From positions 1,190,001-1,254,000 of the forward strand of contig WPIO01000075.1 in the NCBI GenBank assembly GCA_009760855.2: 64,000 bases of DNA. The letters are read 5' to 3'. This DNA is from Cristatella mucedo (taxonomy: Eukaryota > Bryozoa > Phylactolaemata > Cristatellidae). The position numbers and the translations under genes were made by a program. Positions 46,490 through 58,131 of the stretch are shown here, piece by piece (within the stretch, counting starts at the first letter, position 1; every line of letters starts with the position of its first letter). The notes beneath the pieces are model-generated. The model saw nothing but the letters and a program-made list of their open reading frames with translations. It was not told the DNA's origin and ran no database searches.

Positions 46490-46650
46490 TCGATGGTCCA
46501 CCTGACTCAGCTATGCTTCTCACTTTCTCTTTGCTCGTTAAGGTGACGTCTGCTGGCTTTTTATGAGTATACCAAAGAAAGCTCAACTGCCTAACACAAA
46601 CCTCCTATTGGTAAATTTTGTGCGAAGTTACAGATTGAGATACATAACAC
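46490..46650 (+). mobile_element. LINE-like family D 3' end
   Basis: CTGACTCAGCTATGCTTCTC, ACTTTCTCTTTGCTCG, GACGTCTGCTGGCTTTTTAT and AAGTTACAGATTGAGATACA align with 11450-11635. Confidence 0.65.
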
Positions 46651-46669
46651 GGGACTCTGCTAATAACTC

Positions 46670-46940
46670 TCTAAAAATCGATGAGCCACGAAATCTCATT
46701 TTCCTTGGACATTCGTCATCAACGATCACGGGATCATTTAAAAGACTACAAGTTGTTTGCCACTTCTAGACAATCGCCATCTCAAGTAATGATCGTACTT
46801 AGTAATCTCTTTATGCTTGTTGACATTGTGTATGTTCCCACTTACCATTTAATCATGCTTCCTTTACAGCATATGCAATGCACCAATGAATAGATTAAAG
46901 TCTGTGAGAGCGCTATACAGATGTATTTTTATTATAGTTT
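46670..46940 (+). mobile_element. Degenerate L2 3' end
   Basis: TGTTGACATTGTGTATG, CATTTAATCATGCTTCC, TTTACAGCATATGCAA and GTGAGAGCGCTATACAG followed by an ATT-rich end match the L2 3' UTR and terminal hairpin. Confidence 0.7.
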
Positions 46941-49474
46941 ATAACTCACGACCAGAAGCAACACCCAAGTTTTCTCGAAATGCAAATTGTCAGAGATATT
47001 TTGTACCTATCTTTAATTTTGCTTTGTAAGTTCAAAATGCAAAATTGATCTTTGTCATATGCGAAGGCAAGAAAAGGCAACATCATTGAAACAGCCGAGT
47101 CCTTGGACGCCGGACTCTAATCCAATCAAGACAAGTTGGCCTGGGGCTAAATGCTGAGAACTCAATCGGGATCTCAGTGCCTTGCTTACCAGTTTTCGAA
47201 CTTCGAGCTGCAATCTTTCGTTGCTATACTGAGTCCGGACGAAGCTGGTGTTTATTAGCTCAACAAATAGCAATTACAATGCTATTGAATCTAGATAATT
47301 TTTTTAAACATCGCATTTGAAATGTCAGGCCCAATTCCAACCTGTGTTTTCGATCAGCAGTGTCACAATTGTTCATCAGTCACGCATGGCATGAGGTGTG
47401 ACAGCCTAGCCACTTGAGACTGACCTAGCCGCAGTGTAAACAACTCTGGAATTACACAGCAATTGCCCTGAATACAGACATTGGCCTTAGGTTAGGTTAT
47501 TAACGGCGAGAAATCACGACACTTAGTGGGGCAACGCACCTTTTCTGTGCAAACACGAGTACCCACAAGCACTCGACCACACCGGACGTGGATGACGTCG
47601 TTCAATGGCTGCCTCGGGTTCGTCACTTTTTTCAGAAGTCCTGGCTCAAGGGTCTGTCGGTAATAAAGGTCAGTAGTAGTCCAATCAAATATCTTAGTTT
47701 GCACGGACGTCAGACTAATATAATATATATATATATATATACTAATATAATATATAATATACTCTGCAACACAATTGAGAAACAAAACGCCATTGAAAAA
47801 ACTCCATCCGACGATGGAGATGGAGCTCATCATTATCTTCGCTAACAAAAATATCTTCGCCAACAAAAAGCAAGCATGCTGAAACAGCTCGAGAGAAAAA
47901 CCTCGGCTTCAGGTGGGCTGCGATTGATGTCGTCAATTTATTGCTGACTCTCTGAATGCGGCTCGCTGTATGTTCTTGAAACCCACATCTGACAGCAAGC
48001 GGTGAGTAATCTCTCACCGTTCAATGAAACAAGCGAGCTGAATCGCAGAGCTTGCTCCCAAGCCGTTTTCGGCAGAGTACCATTCGCGATTGCCATCCAG
48101 GAGCCGCCTCGATGCTTTGGGCTCCCGGAGTGACGAGATCTCATCTCATCACGTGATCTCATCTCATCGCGAGATCTCATCTCATCATTCGACCGGAGCG
48201 ACGAGCCTTACACGATGGAGGCAGTGGCTTCCACCGCCTGCCTCGAGGCCGCCTCGGACGTTTCTCAATTATTGCAGAATCTACTCTTCACTGCCAATCC
48301 AAGGTCGCGATCACGAACGTCTCCACACAGATGCCGGACGCTCTCCAGATGCAGTCGCTTCTCCATAGCGACGGCGTCCAGTTTGGCCGAGGGCTCTAAG
48401 ATGAAGATGGCGCTTGCTCCGAGCTGCAGCGCCACCCACGACCACCTGCTCATATCCGCGCTCACTAGTCAAAGCTATAAAGAGTTAGTGACGAGTAAGT
48501 GTCACGCACAGACAGGCAGACATGCACAATCGCACAGGTGTAATGCCTAGACAAGCATTCGATAGCGCACCGGAAGACAGTCAGGGCCAGCTGATCTCAA
48601 CGACCTTGGAGCAAGGAGGCGACGAGCAGCAGACGATTGCCCAAGTTCGAAGGCACCCCAAAGAGAGCTTCTTTTTGCGAAACGCTCTCACGTTCATCCG
48701 CATTCGTACGCCGCTGCCTCCGCTTCGTGTAGCGAGGCGAACTTCGCGTAAGCAGGCAGAGTCGTGGAGCCTGGCGCCACCTGGCGGCGGGCTCAAATGA
48801 ACGCTGCGGCTCGTCGTGTAATTGCAGCGGGGGGGGGGGGGGGGGGTGCGTGTTTCTCGCCCATCGACGTGGTAGACGAGAAAGGTTGGACAGAGATCCG
48901 GGCAGAGGTCCGATGAAACCGTCCAGATGAGAGACAAGGAACACTTTTTTTGACAGAGCATCATTTCATTTCATGTGAACATTATTAGAAAGGTAAAGCA
49001 TAGAGTCCGGCTGAAGTGAAGTTTAGAAAAAAATGTGGCCGCTACTCTAGACGACATTATTTCTTCGCCCAGGGCTACGCTTCGGATTGGCGCTATAGGA
49101 TCCTTCAAACGAGGGTCGATCCTAACGACGTCCGTTGCTGAAGTGTACTGCTTCCGCACGTGTCAGTTAGCGGCGAAGACCTTCCGGTGGCCTCTGACCT
49201 CCGATTTGCTTGGCAGGTGCAACCCTAGCGTTCGGTAGCTTGTTCGGCCGAGACAGAAACTGAGGACGATCCAACTGCGGGAGCATCCGGATGTTCCAGC
49301 ATGCTTCCACTGCAAGCGAAGGAAATCATTCATTGCACTCTTGCCAGTAGCGAGAGGTTACCATGAAGGCATGACAAAGCAAAGCGGAACCTCGCTCGAC
49401 TCGCAGACGAGCGAGTGGGTGGAGAGCGACCGTGGGAGGGATAGGGCAAGAGAGGGAAAGGAAAAGGGGAGAGG
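46941..49474. other. No gene recognised; small repeats
   Basis: This holds (TA)n near 47723-47742, three copies of a 17-20 base unit GATCTCATCTCATC at about 48137-48186, and a 19-base G run at 48828-48846. The frames 48215-48550 and 48522-48800 look mildly protein-like but match nothing I know. Confidence 0.35.
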
Positions 49475-50382
<908 letters not shown>

Positions 50383-51165
50383 TAATAATAATAATATTGC
50401 ACTTAATAAAGCGCCCTCAGAGAACTTAATCTCTTTCTAGGCGCTTTGCATTTGCTGCAAAGTGATACGCAATAGAATAGTAAGTAAAATCATGCTTGAA
50501 AAACAAACAAAATGAATAACATGGTTAGGGGTTACATGCACTGGGTCAGCATGCAAATGTGGTTAGTGGCAGCATGAACAGTGTCAGCACGCATAAGCAT
50601 ATCGAGGACGAATCACAAGGACCCACTAAATGCTGTCCTAAATAGGTATGTTTTTAAGTTTCTTTTAAATGTGGTCAGGTCAGGGGATGTTCTGATGCAG
50701 GTCGGGAGGGAGATCCAGGCTGTGGGAGCATACGAGCTAAATGCACGGTCTCCAAAGGATTTAAGGTTTGTACGAGGTATTTCTAGACTGTTGGATTCCG
50801 AAAAGCGAGTGGTACGATGCTTTGCCTGATGGGGTAGTATATCTGAAAGATAGGCTGGAGCCATAGAATGAAGAGACCTAAAAGTGAGCGACAAAACCTT
50901 GAAGTCAATCCGTTGCTTGACTGGTAACCAGTGCAGGTCGGCGAGAAGTGGAGTAATGTGGCAACTGCGATGCTCACGACAGACAAGCCTAGCTGCAGAG
51001 TTTTGCACTAGCTGCAATCGCCTGATCGTACATGCTGGTAGGCCAGTAAGCAGTGAGTTGCAGAAGTCGAGACGAGATGTCACGAATGCATGGACCAACT
51101 TGGACGTGGTATCCTTATCTAAACAAGCCCTAATTTTAGCAACGTTATGAAGCTGAAAATAAGCC
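50383..51165 (-). mobile_element. 5'-truncated L2 with intact C-terminal frame, antisense
   Basis: (AAT)n tail at 50383-50396, antisense stem-loop CACTTAATAAAGCGCCC, 3' UTR, then an uninterrupted 161-codon frame (51098-50613): VHAFVTSRLDFCNSLLTGLP, QLVQNSAARLVCREHRSCHI, LHWLPVKQRIDFKVLSLTF, FGDRAFSSYAPTAWISLP. It ends in the usual FSGSL stop. It is the least damaged C-terminal region in the window, so a relatively recent insertion. Confidence 0.9.
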
Positions 51166-53124
51166 TAGCCTATTATCTATCTCATTTAAAGTCACCGACG
51201 CGATTGGAGTTGCAATTCTTGTTGAGACATTCTTGCGGAAATCCGTTTCAGCTCGTGCCGCCCAGAGCGATCCAGACCGAGGTGATTCGGAGCAAACCTG
51301 GGTGAGTTGAAAGGTCAGAGTTCAAAGGTTCGAGCCCACGTGCTCGTGTCGCGAGAGTCTGCATCGGATCGCGCACTCGCGGCGGGCGGGGAGACGCGAT
51401 GACTCACGGCCGCACGGCCGCTCGTAGCTCGTCCACCCGACTCGGCCGAGCTGCGGCAGTGCAGGGGACGTGGCGGCGGAGTGCTGCTTCGGGAGAGTCG
51501 AGAAACTGTCGCGTGTGCGAATTTGCGCTCATTGCTGGCTGTCGCTCATCCGTTAGCCTTTATGCGGCGCGCCAATTTTTCCGCCGAGCACGTAATGCAC
51601 TCGCTACAGCAGCCGGTTCCAGCGAGCGGAGGAGTCTCGCGCAGAGTTAGCGGCTCAGGCGAACATCTCGATCGGCTCTTACGCGCCCGACTTGCCGGCA
51701 GGTCATCCTCCGACGAATTGGTCTTAGCAGCAGCGGTTACGCTTACGGGGGGGGGGGGGGGCGAGCGCGCGGCGTGGCGGGAGGCAGCGCTTGAGGCGTT
51801 TCGTCGATCGGCCCGCGTCAGACTGAGCGACTCGAGCCGGTTCGCTCTCACCGAGTGCCGGCCACGCTGCGCTCGCGGGCTCCGCCGCCACGATCGCCTC
51901 GAGCTCCGCCGGCTGACACCGCCCCGACGAGCCCTTCGCGCGAGCGAACTCTCGACGCCCGCCAAGCCTCGCGGCGGCCGCCGTGACTTCTCTCTCCAGG
52001 CCGCGCGCCCGCGTAGCCTCGCAAGGCGCCGAGACCGCCAGCCGCAGATGACGAAAGCGCGCTCGTCAGCCTCCATTGAGTGACGAACAACGCAAGCGCG
52101 ACTTTTTGCGCGTGCGTGCGCGCATCCCGTCCCGCCGCCGGCTTCCTCTCGTCGCCCGGACGCGTCGCGTCCCGTTGCCAAGACGAGGCCGCACGGGCCC
52201 GGGTCACGTCGGCCGACTTGACGGACGGGTCGGCCGATGGCAAAAGAACTCGCAGCCTCGCTCTCTCCGGCGAAAGCCACGGCGATGAGAGAAGCCGACC
52301 TAGCAAAGGTCGAGGTCGGAGCTGAGGGTAGAACGCTGCTGCTGGCGACGCGGCGAGCGAAGCAATGCGGTTGGCGCAGTCGTTCGAGTAGAGGCTCCAC
52401 CTCTCAGATCGCTGGCTCGTCTTTCCGACGGCCTTACGGATAAGGATAACGGAGGAGGAGAGGAAAGACGAACCAGGAAGATGACGAAAGACGAAGGAGA
52501 AGGCGAAGCTTCGGTTTGAACACGTGGAGCATTGCCCGGTGAAGGCAGGCGGACTCATGACCGCGCAGGCGCAAATCGCCGCAAATGACGACGCCTGCTG
52601 CTGCTGCCGCCCGCCGCTGCCCCGGCGCCTGCTGATAGTCGGCCGGCCCAGCGGCGCCGGACCCTACGGTATCCGTCGAATACTCGTAGCGCGGTGCGTT
52701 GGCCGGGAGCAACCGGTGCAGCGCTCGCTCAGCGCAGGGCGGCGCTCGTTTCGTCAGCTCATTAATCCGCTCCTCGCCGGGCGGTCACACGCACGCACGC
52801 ACGGACGCACGGCGAGATTGATAGATCGCTTGTCGCTGCCATCTTCGGCGCATCTTTTAAATTAATCGTCTATTCCCGGCGTCTATTGACCGGCGTCAGG
52901 AAAGTGCCTTGGGAGAAATCTAGCTCTTCCAGAGCGCCGCATATAGTGTACTTTTCACTGTTATTATTATTATCACCACAAACGTTATAGAGTCCTCCCT
53001 GAACTGCCCCTCCCCCGCCGTCACTCTTCTCGGCCGGCCCACGGGCACCGCCTCCTTCCTTACGCGGTGCCCGCGTGTCGAGGGCAGCGAGCGAGCGCCA
53101 TAGCAGCGGGTACGCGCACGCGCC
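51166..53124. other. CpG-rich region, no gene established
   Basis: Overlapping open frames up to 284 codons (51546-52400, minus) are Arg/Ala/Ser-rich on both strands, the pattern of a CpG island. A G run of about 15 bases lies at 51749-51762. Nothing in the frames matches a known family. Confidence 0.35.
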
Positions 53125-53190
53125 ATGCTGCGCTCGCTTACCGCTGCCCTTTCCGCGTTGCTGCCCGGAGAGCTGCACGGAGAGAGCAAG
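53125..53190 (+). CDS. Possible orphan first coding exon
   Basis: The ATG has favourable context (GCGCCATG). The 22 codons read MLRSLTAALSALLPGELHG then ESK, and end exactly at a strong donor, AAG/GTAGGT, in phase 0. The surrounding DNA is CpG-rich. No matching second exon was found downstream in the window and I recognise no family. A chance arrangement is quite possible. Confidence 0.22.
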
Positions 53191-54004
53191 GTAGGTAACG
53201 CAACGCGCGGCGCAGCGCCTCATCGCGCCACGCCACACGCACACGCACACGCGCGGAGAGTCTTGCACCACCGCTCGGCTTCCTCCTCGAGGCGGCTGCT
53301 TTTCGCTTCGATAGGACCGAATTCGCGAAAGCGATAGCTGCGCGCGACGCCTTTTACCCCGGGCGGCCGCAGAAGAGAGGACGCCGAGGTTCCGAATCGC
53401 GCTGCGGACCCGGGGCGGCTATCTATCAGCCGTCTGTCTGTCGCGGAGCGTGCGCCTAGGCGCAAGCTTGACGCATTAGCCGCCGCCGCAGCTGCTGCAG
53501 TGGCGGCTAGACGCACAAGCCGCGGGGTGGCACCGGGTCACTCGGTTCGGCTCGTGCTCTTGCCTCGTTCTCGCGAGATCGAGTCGCAACATTTCCCGCG
53601 GCGGCGGCTCGCACGACTGCCCGACGGCGGCAGCGGTGGAGCATCGCCCCGCCGCCGCCGCCGCGGAGCACGCTATAGGGCGATTGGGCGACTCGCGAGG
53701 GCGGGCGACGCAAGGCCCGCTTCTGTCGGGGCGTCGCAGCTCAGCCGTGCAGAGTGCCGGCTGAGGCAAGGCACGCGCGCGGTTCGCCAGGCATCCGCGG
53801 CCTCGGCGGCCGCCGCGCTGGGGGGGCGGAGCAGGCGCCGCGCTGCCACGCCCCAGCGACTCGCCGCTGCGCTGCTGCGCCGGAGGCCTTCGTCGTCGTC
53901 GCTCCTCCTCCTCCGAGCCGGGCGCGAGAGCGCTCGCTCGAGCGTTAAGCGAGAGGCAGTGGCCACGGCACCCGCACGCCTGCGTGTGGTGGTCGATAAC
54001 GACG
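53191..54004. other. CpG-rich region, no gene recognised
   Basis: Overlapping Arg/Ala-rich frames on both strands. No motif. Confidence 0.35.
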
Positions 54005-54090
54005 CCAATAATGGTGAAAGTGATACTGATAATAATTAGACGTCTGCATTGGACCCCAAGAGAACTGAATCTCTTTCTTGGCATTTTACC
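54005..54090 (-). mobile_element. SINE A / L2-type 3' tail, antisense
   Basis: AATAATGGTGAAAGTG, ATAATAATTAG, CCCAAGAGAACTGAATCTC and TTTCTTGGCATTTTACCC form the reversed terminal hairpin with its ATT-rich end. Confidence 0.65.
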
Positions 54091-54093
54091 CAC

Positions 54094-54205
54094 ACTCCCA
54101 GCATGCAACACTCCCAGCATGCAGCACTCCCAGCATGCAGCACTCCCAGCATGCAGCACTCCCAGCATGAAGCACTCCCACCATGCAGCACTCCCAGCAT
54201 GCAGC
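54094..54205. repeat. 16-bp minisatellite, seven copies
   Basis: ACTCCCAGCATGCAGC repeats seven times in register, with three point variants. It directly follows a SINE/LINE tail. Confidence 0.95.
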
Positions 54206-54830
54206 TTGCTGGGCAGCCGAACTACTCGAGCGGCTCTTTTAAGCGCGCCGGCGTACCCTTCAAATTGGTGCGAACTCGTCGACGCCTTGACCAAGACGAC
54301 GTCGTCGGGCTATCGCGACGGCGCCTACTCATCGCTGCAATAGCCGTGGGCTAGAGAACGCTGCCGTCGAGCTGCGTTGGGCCGCAGAGCACCTGTCGGA
54401 CCACAGCCCCGAGCAGGCGGGCGCAGCGGAAAGCTTTGCGGGGGGGGGGGGCTCGGTAGAACGGCGTTAAAAGAAGGCGCTCAAGACGAGGCCGCCGCGC
54501 TGCTGCGTGTGAGGCAACCATCGAGAAACGTTCGGCGAAGCGGACGACGTCCTCGAGTCGCCAATAAAAAGCCGCGAAGCACGATGAACGAAGACACGAG
54601 GCGACCTCGGACCGGCGACTTCTGTCAACGCGAACTTAAGTCGTCTGGCATCAGCGCTCATCCGCCGCCACTGCTGCTGCCGCCGCCGGGTCCGCCGTCG
54701 GAATCGGCGTCGGCGGTCCCGGCGTAGACTTGTCTCGCGATGATTTACGCTCTGCCGCCCGCCGCTCGCGTTCGGCGGCGGCGAGGGGTGGGGGCGTGTA
54801 GGGCGTGCGCCAGCCGCCACTGCGTGCCCG
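54206..54830. other. GC-rich upstream DNA of the FAM181-like gene
   Basis: It includes a ten-base G run at about 54440-54449 and open frames without motifs. Confidence 0.35.
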
Positions 54831-54942
54831 CCAATCGCATCGGGGCGCCGGCGGTCGCCGATTGGCATATAATCGTGCGGCGGTGCGCGGCCTAGGGGAA
54901 GAGAGGCTTGTGAAAGGCTCGCGAGAAGCTCAATAGCAAGTT
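54784..54942 (+). promoter_or_regulatory. Presumed promoter and short 5' UTR of the FAM181-like gene
   Basis: A GC box-like GGGGTGGGGGCGTG lies at 54785-54798, CCAAT at 54831-54835, an inverted CCAAT (ATTGG) at 54861-54865 and a TATA-like CATATAAT at 54866-54873. Initiation some 25-30 bases on would leave a leader of about 40-45 bases before the ATG at 54943. These elements are seen in the sequence; their activity is inferred. Confidence 0.55.
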
Positions 54943-56430
54943 ATGCAAACCGACGACTGCTGCGCCGCCGTCGCCGCCGTCGCCGACGACCCGACGGAGT
55001 CGCTGCTGCACTTCGTCAGCGACGCCAGCGCCAACTTGATGCTGCTGCTGGGAAGCGGCGGCGGCAGGACGACGAAGAAGAAGGTGAATCACCGGCGCTA
55101 CCTGCAGAAGCTACTTGAGCAGCGCCACCCCGCGGCCGCCGACACAGCCGGGCACCTGTCGCCGCTGTCGCCGTCCGGCGGCTCGGCGGCGGTGTCGGCG
55201 ACGACTCCGGACAGTCCCGACGCTCCGGTACCGCTGGCCGGCATGCCGCCGGCGGCGGCGGCTGCGGCGGCGGAAGACGGACCCGTAGACGGCGCGTCTT
55301 GCCGGGAGCCATCCAAGGTGCGGAAGTCCTCGTACAGTCGCCGACAGGGGAGGCGGTCGCATCCGATCGCAACGTCGTCGTCTTCGTCATCGTCTCCGCC
55401 GTCGCCGCCGTCGCGTCGCTCCGACGTCGTCGGCGAGGCATTCGGCGGCAGCGGCGGCGACGGCTGCTGGGGCGCGGCCGACGAATGGTCCGATACCCCA
55501 GCTGCCGCCCGCTCGGCGCCCAGCGACTGCCGCTGGGAGCAGCAGACGGCACTCTCCTGCTGCCCCGAGGCGCTGCTCGATCTCGGCGCTCTGTCCGACG
55601 AATCGCTCGGCTCGGCGGCGGCGGCGACGTCGCAGTGGGCGGACCCGTTCGAGTATCCGATTGCGGACTTTCTGAACTCGCAGCGCGCCGTGGGTGGCTG
55701 CGGTGGCTGCGACGACGCGGCGGCGGCCTACGCGGCGTGCGACCTCGTCGCGCCGCCCGCACGAGCCGCCGCCGCCGCTCTCGGAGTGTTCGCGATCGCT
55801 CGCCCGGAGCCGCCGGCCGACGACTTCCGGACGTGCGATGTCGCCGAGGCGCCTCGTTTCGCCGCCGCAGCCGCCGCGGCAGTTGCGATCGCGCAGTCCG
55901 CTTACTCGGCGGCGCAACCGGCGCGCGCGTTCGTGCAGCCCACCTACTCGACAGCAGCGCCCTATGGCGTCCACTCGGCGGCGGCGGCGGCTGCTGCTGC
56001 GACCTCGCCGTTCCTCGGCGGCGGCGGCACGAGCGCGCCGCGCCCGCGGGATCGAGTCGCTCCGCTGCTCTTCGACGAGCGGAGCGACGCGCTAGACGAC
56101 GACGAGCTGCAGTCGCTCAGCGAGCTGCTGGAGCGACTCAGCGAGCCGCCGCCGCCGCCGCAGCAGCAGCAGCAGCCGCAGCCCGTCGCTGACGACGACG
56201 GCGCCTCTGCCGTTCTCTGGAGCCCGTGCGACTACTACCACTATTCGGCCGCTTGCGCGCATGCGCCGTACTGCGGCGGCCCGAGCTTGGAGTACTATCT
56301 GCGGCGGCAGCAGCAGCCGCTGCTGCCGCCGGCGCAGTCGCTGCAGCATCTTCAGCTGCAGCATCAGTCGCTGCAGCATCTTCATTCTCAGCAGCAGCGC
56401 CAGCGGCGGCCGCTGCAGCAATATGTCTGA
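54943..56430 (+). CDS. FAM181-like protein (possible TEAD-interacting family)
   Basis: The 495-codon frame has no intron, as in vertebrate FAM181A/B. Residues 17-37 (PTESLLHFVSDASANLMLLL) form the amphipathic helix and residues 45-60 (KKKVNHRRYLQKLLEQ) the basic V(N/D)HR(K/R)YLQK signature of the family. The middle is low-complexity: Ala, Ser, Gly, Asp runs and polyglutamine near 405-411. Residues about 429-447 (CDYYHYSAACAHAPYCGG) recall the aromatic C-terminal stretch of FAM181B. Vertebrate members bind TEAD factors in the nucleus through an omega-loop with an LPxSF-type core; I find no such sequence here, so TEAD binding is uncertain. The ATG has G at -3. The tail is Gln/Leu-rich and ends in QQYV and TGA. 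Confidence 0.85.
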   Translation: MQTDDCCAAVAAVADDPTESLLHFVSDASANLMLLLGSGGGRTTKKKVNHRRYLQKLLEQRHPAAADTAGHLSPLSPSGGSAAVSATTPDSPDAPVPLAGMPPAAAAAAAEDGPVDGASCREPSKVRKSSYSRRQGRRSHPIATSSSSSSSPPSPPSRRSDVVGEAFGGSGGDGCWGAADEWSDTPAAARSAPSDCRWEQQTALSCCPEALLDLGALSDESLGSAAAATSQWADPFEYPIADFLNSQRAVGGCGGCDDAAAAYAACDLVAPPARAAAAALGVFAIARPEPPADDFRTCDVAEAPRFAAAAAAAVAIAQSAYSAAQPARAFVQPTYSTAAPYGVHSAAAAAAAATSPFLGGGGTSAPRPRDRVAPLLFDERSDALDDDELQSLSELLERLSEPPPPPQQQQQPQPVADDDGASAVLWSPCDYYHYSAACAHAPYCGGPSLEYYLRRQQQPLLPPAQSLQHLQLQHQSLQHLHSQQQRQRRPLQQYV

Positions 56431-58018
56431 CGGCCGCTGCCGACTCCGCTCGCCGCTCCCCCGACGCTATCGTGCGGGGCGCGCCGCCCGTCCTACTTCG
56501 GAATGAGGAATTAAGGAATCTGACACTTCCTTTTGTTCTTATTGCAACGGACGCCTCTCCGAGCGAACGGGCGGGGCCCACCCCCTCGAGGTTGCGACGC
56601 CCGCTGGTGCGACGACGACGACGGCGGCGGCGGCCTCCCCCCCCCCCCCCGGGACTGCTCGGGTGCTGAGGAACGCTAGCCCGACGGCTGATTCACAGCG
56701 CGCTCACGCGCCTCTCTTGGGCCGGGCGCGCGCCGTCTCGAAAGCACACGAGCATACACTGTTCGCCGCACTGGCACCGCGCACTGAGCGCCGAGCTCCG
56801 ACTTTCTTTGCGGCCGGCGCGTGCGCGCCGATATGCGGTAGCCAGAGCCGCCGCCCCCGGAACCCTTGCAGTGGCGGCGGCGGCGGCTCGACGGCGGCCG
56901 AATCGTTCGCTGTTCGTCACCGAAGGAAGGAAGGAAGGCACCTTCGAAGGCGTCGAAGAGCCCGATCCTCGTTTCTCGCCGCTCCGCTCCATCGCAGCAG
57001 CAGCAGCGCCACCTGTCGACGAGAGACTCAAGCCGCTTCGCCGCTGGACCGGGCGAATGGATGCGTCCTCTGACGTAATCAACCGCCAGATCGTAAATGG
57101 CAGGAGCGACGTAAAGTGCTAGACTTTAGCGTCCGATGCCGATGGACTCGGTCTCCGGCGGCGGAGGCAAGTGGCTGCCTCGGGTCGGGTGGCCGCGCCG
57201 CGCGGCGCTACGCGGCACGGCCTGAACGCCGCGCGCTCTCACACCAACAAAGCAAGCACCGTCGGTGTGCGAGTGAGTCGGTGCGCGGTGAGCGTCTACC
57301 CGGCCGCGAGAGGGCTTGACGGTCAGACGCGCTTGGCGTGCGTCGTGCGCACGGCTTCGCACGGGCGACGCCGGAAAGACGCGACGGAGCTGATTCTCGG
57401 CGCGGTGGCGGCTACGAAAGCCGGAAGCTTTGCAGCCGCTCCGGCATGCACTTTTCCCATGTCGCTCGGTGACGTCGGTAAATAGAGTTGCTAGCAGAGT
57501 CGACACTTTGCAACAAATATGCTCGAATAGGACGACGAGCCGTGCAAGACGACGCGAGCTAGCACTTTTGCATTTCTCTCATGACGAGCTCAGCTCTCGT
57601 GCGCGACACGACCCGACATTCGCGGCCGCTCGCCCGTCCCGCACAACTACCGCTTCCGGTCGGTCGCCAACCGCGCCTGCCGCCTTATGGCGCGACCCGA
57701 GCTTCGAGGTCCGACGAGTTCGCGTCTCCTGAATTTTATTTTCGCTTGGTCGGACGCAACCGTTTCTGGCGAGTCGGGAGAAAAGCGCTCTCGCTGAGCG
57801 CTGCGGCGCGCCTGGAGCGACGTCGCGCGCGAGCGCTCGCGCGCGACGCAGCTCTCAGCGTGGGAGAGCTGGCGCGTCGCGCGCGAACGACTGCGAGCGA
57901 GCGCTGGACCGCGGGATCCTGACCCCTGACCCTGGCCGGCGACGCTGAGAGCGGCAGGCAGCGGCTTCTCGGATCGGCCGCTCGCTCGCGCCGTCGGCCG
58001 AGTCGACGCAGACAAACA
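56431..58018. other. CpG-rich DNA downstream of the FAM181-like gene
   Basis: It contains a C run at about 56637-56650 and open frames up to about 147 codons without motifs. The first few hundred bases may be the 3' UTR of the FAM181-like gene. I see no clear AATAAA. Confidence 0.35.
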
Positions 58019-58033
58019 GTCAGACAAACAGTC

Positions 58034-58066
<33 letters not shown>

Positions 58067-58070
58067 CACC

Positions 58071-58121
<51 letters not shown>

Positions 58122-58131
58122 ACACACACAC
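58019..58131. repeat. (CAGA)n(CA)n compound microsatellite
   Basis: CAGACAGA units pass into a pure CA run with one CGAACA interruption. Confidence 0.97.

Noticed and set aside
51546-52558. 284- and 236-codon minus-strand frames
   Set aside because: Arg/Ala/Ser-rich text typical of CpG-island DNA, with several frames open at once. No recognisable domain.
55299-56192. 297-codon frame in another phase, and minus-strand frames 55016-55762 and 55387-55974
   Set aside because: Shadows of the FAM181-like coding sequence, kept open by its GC-rich codons.
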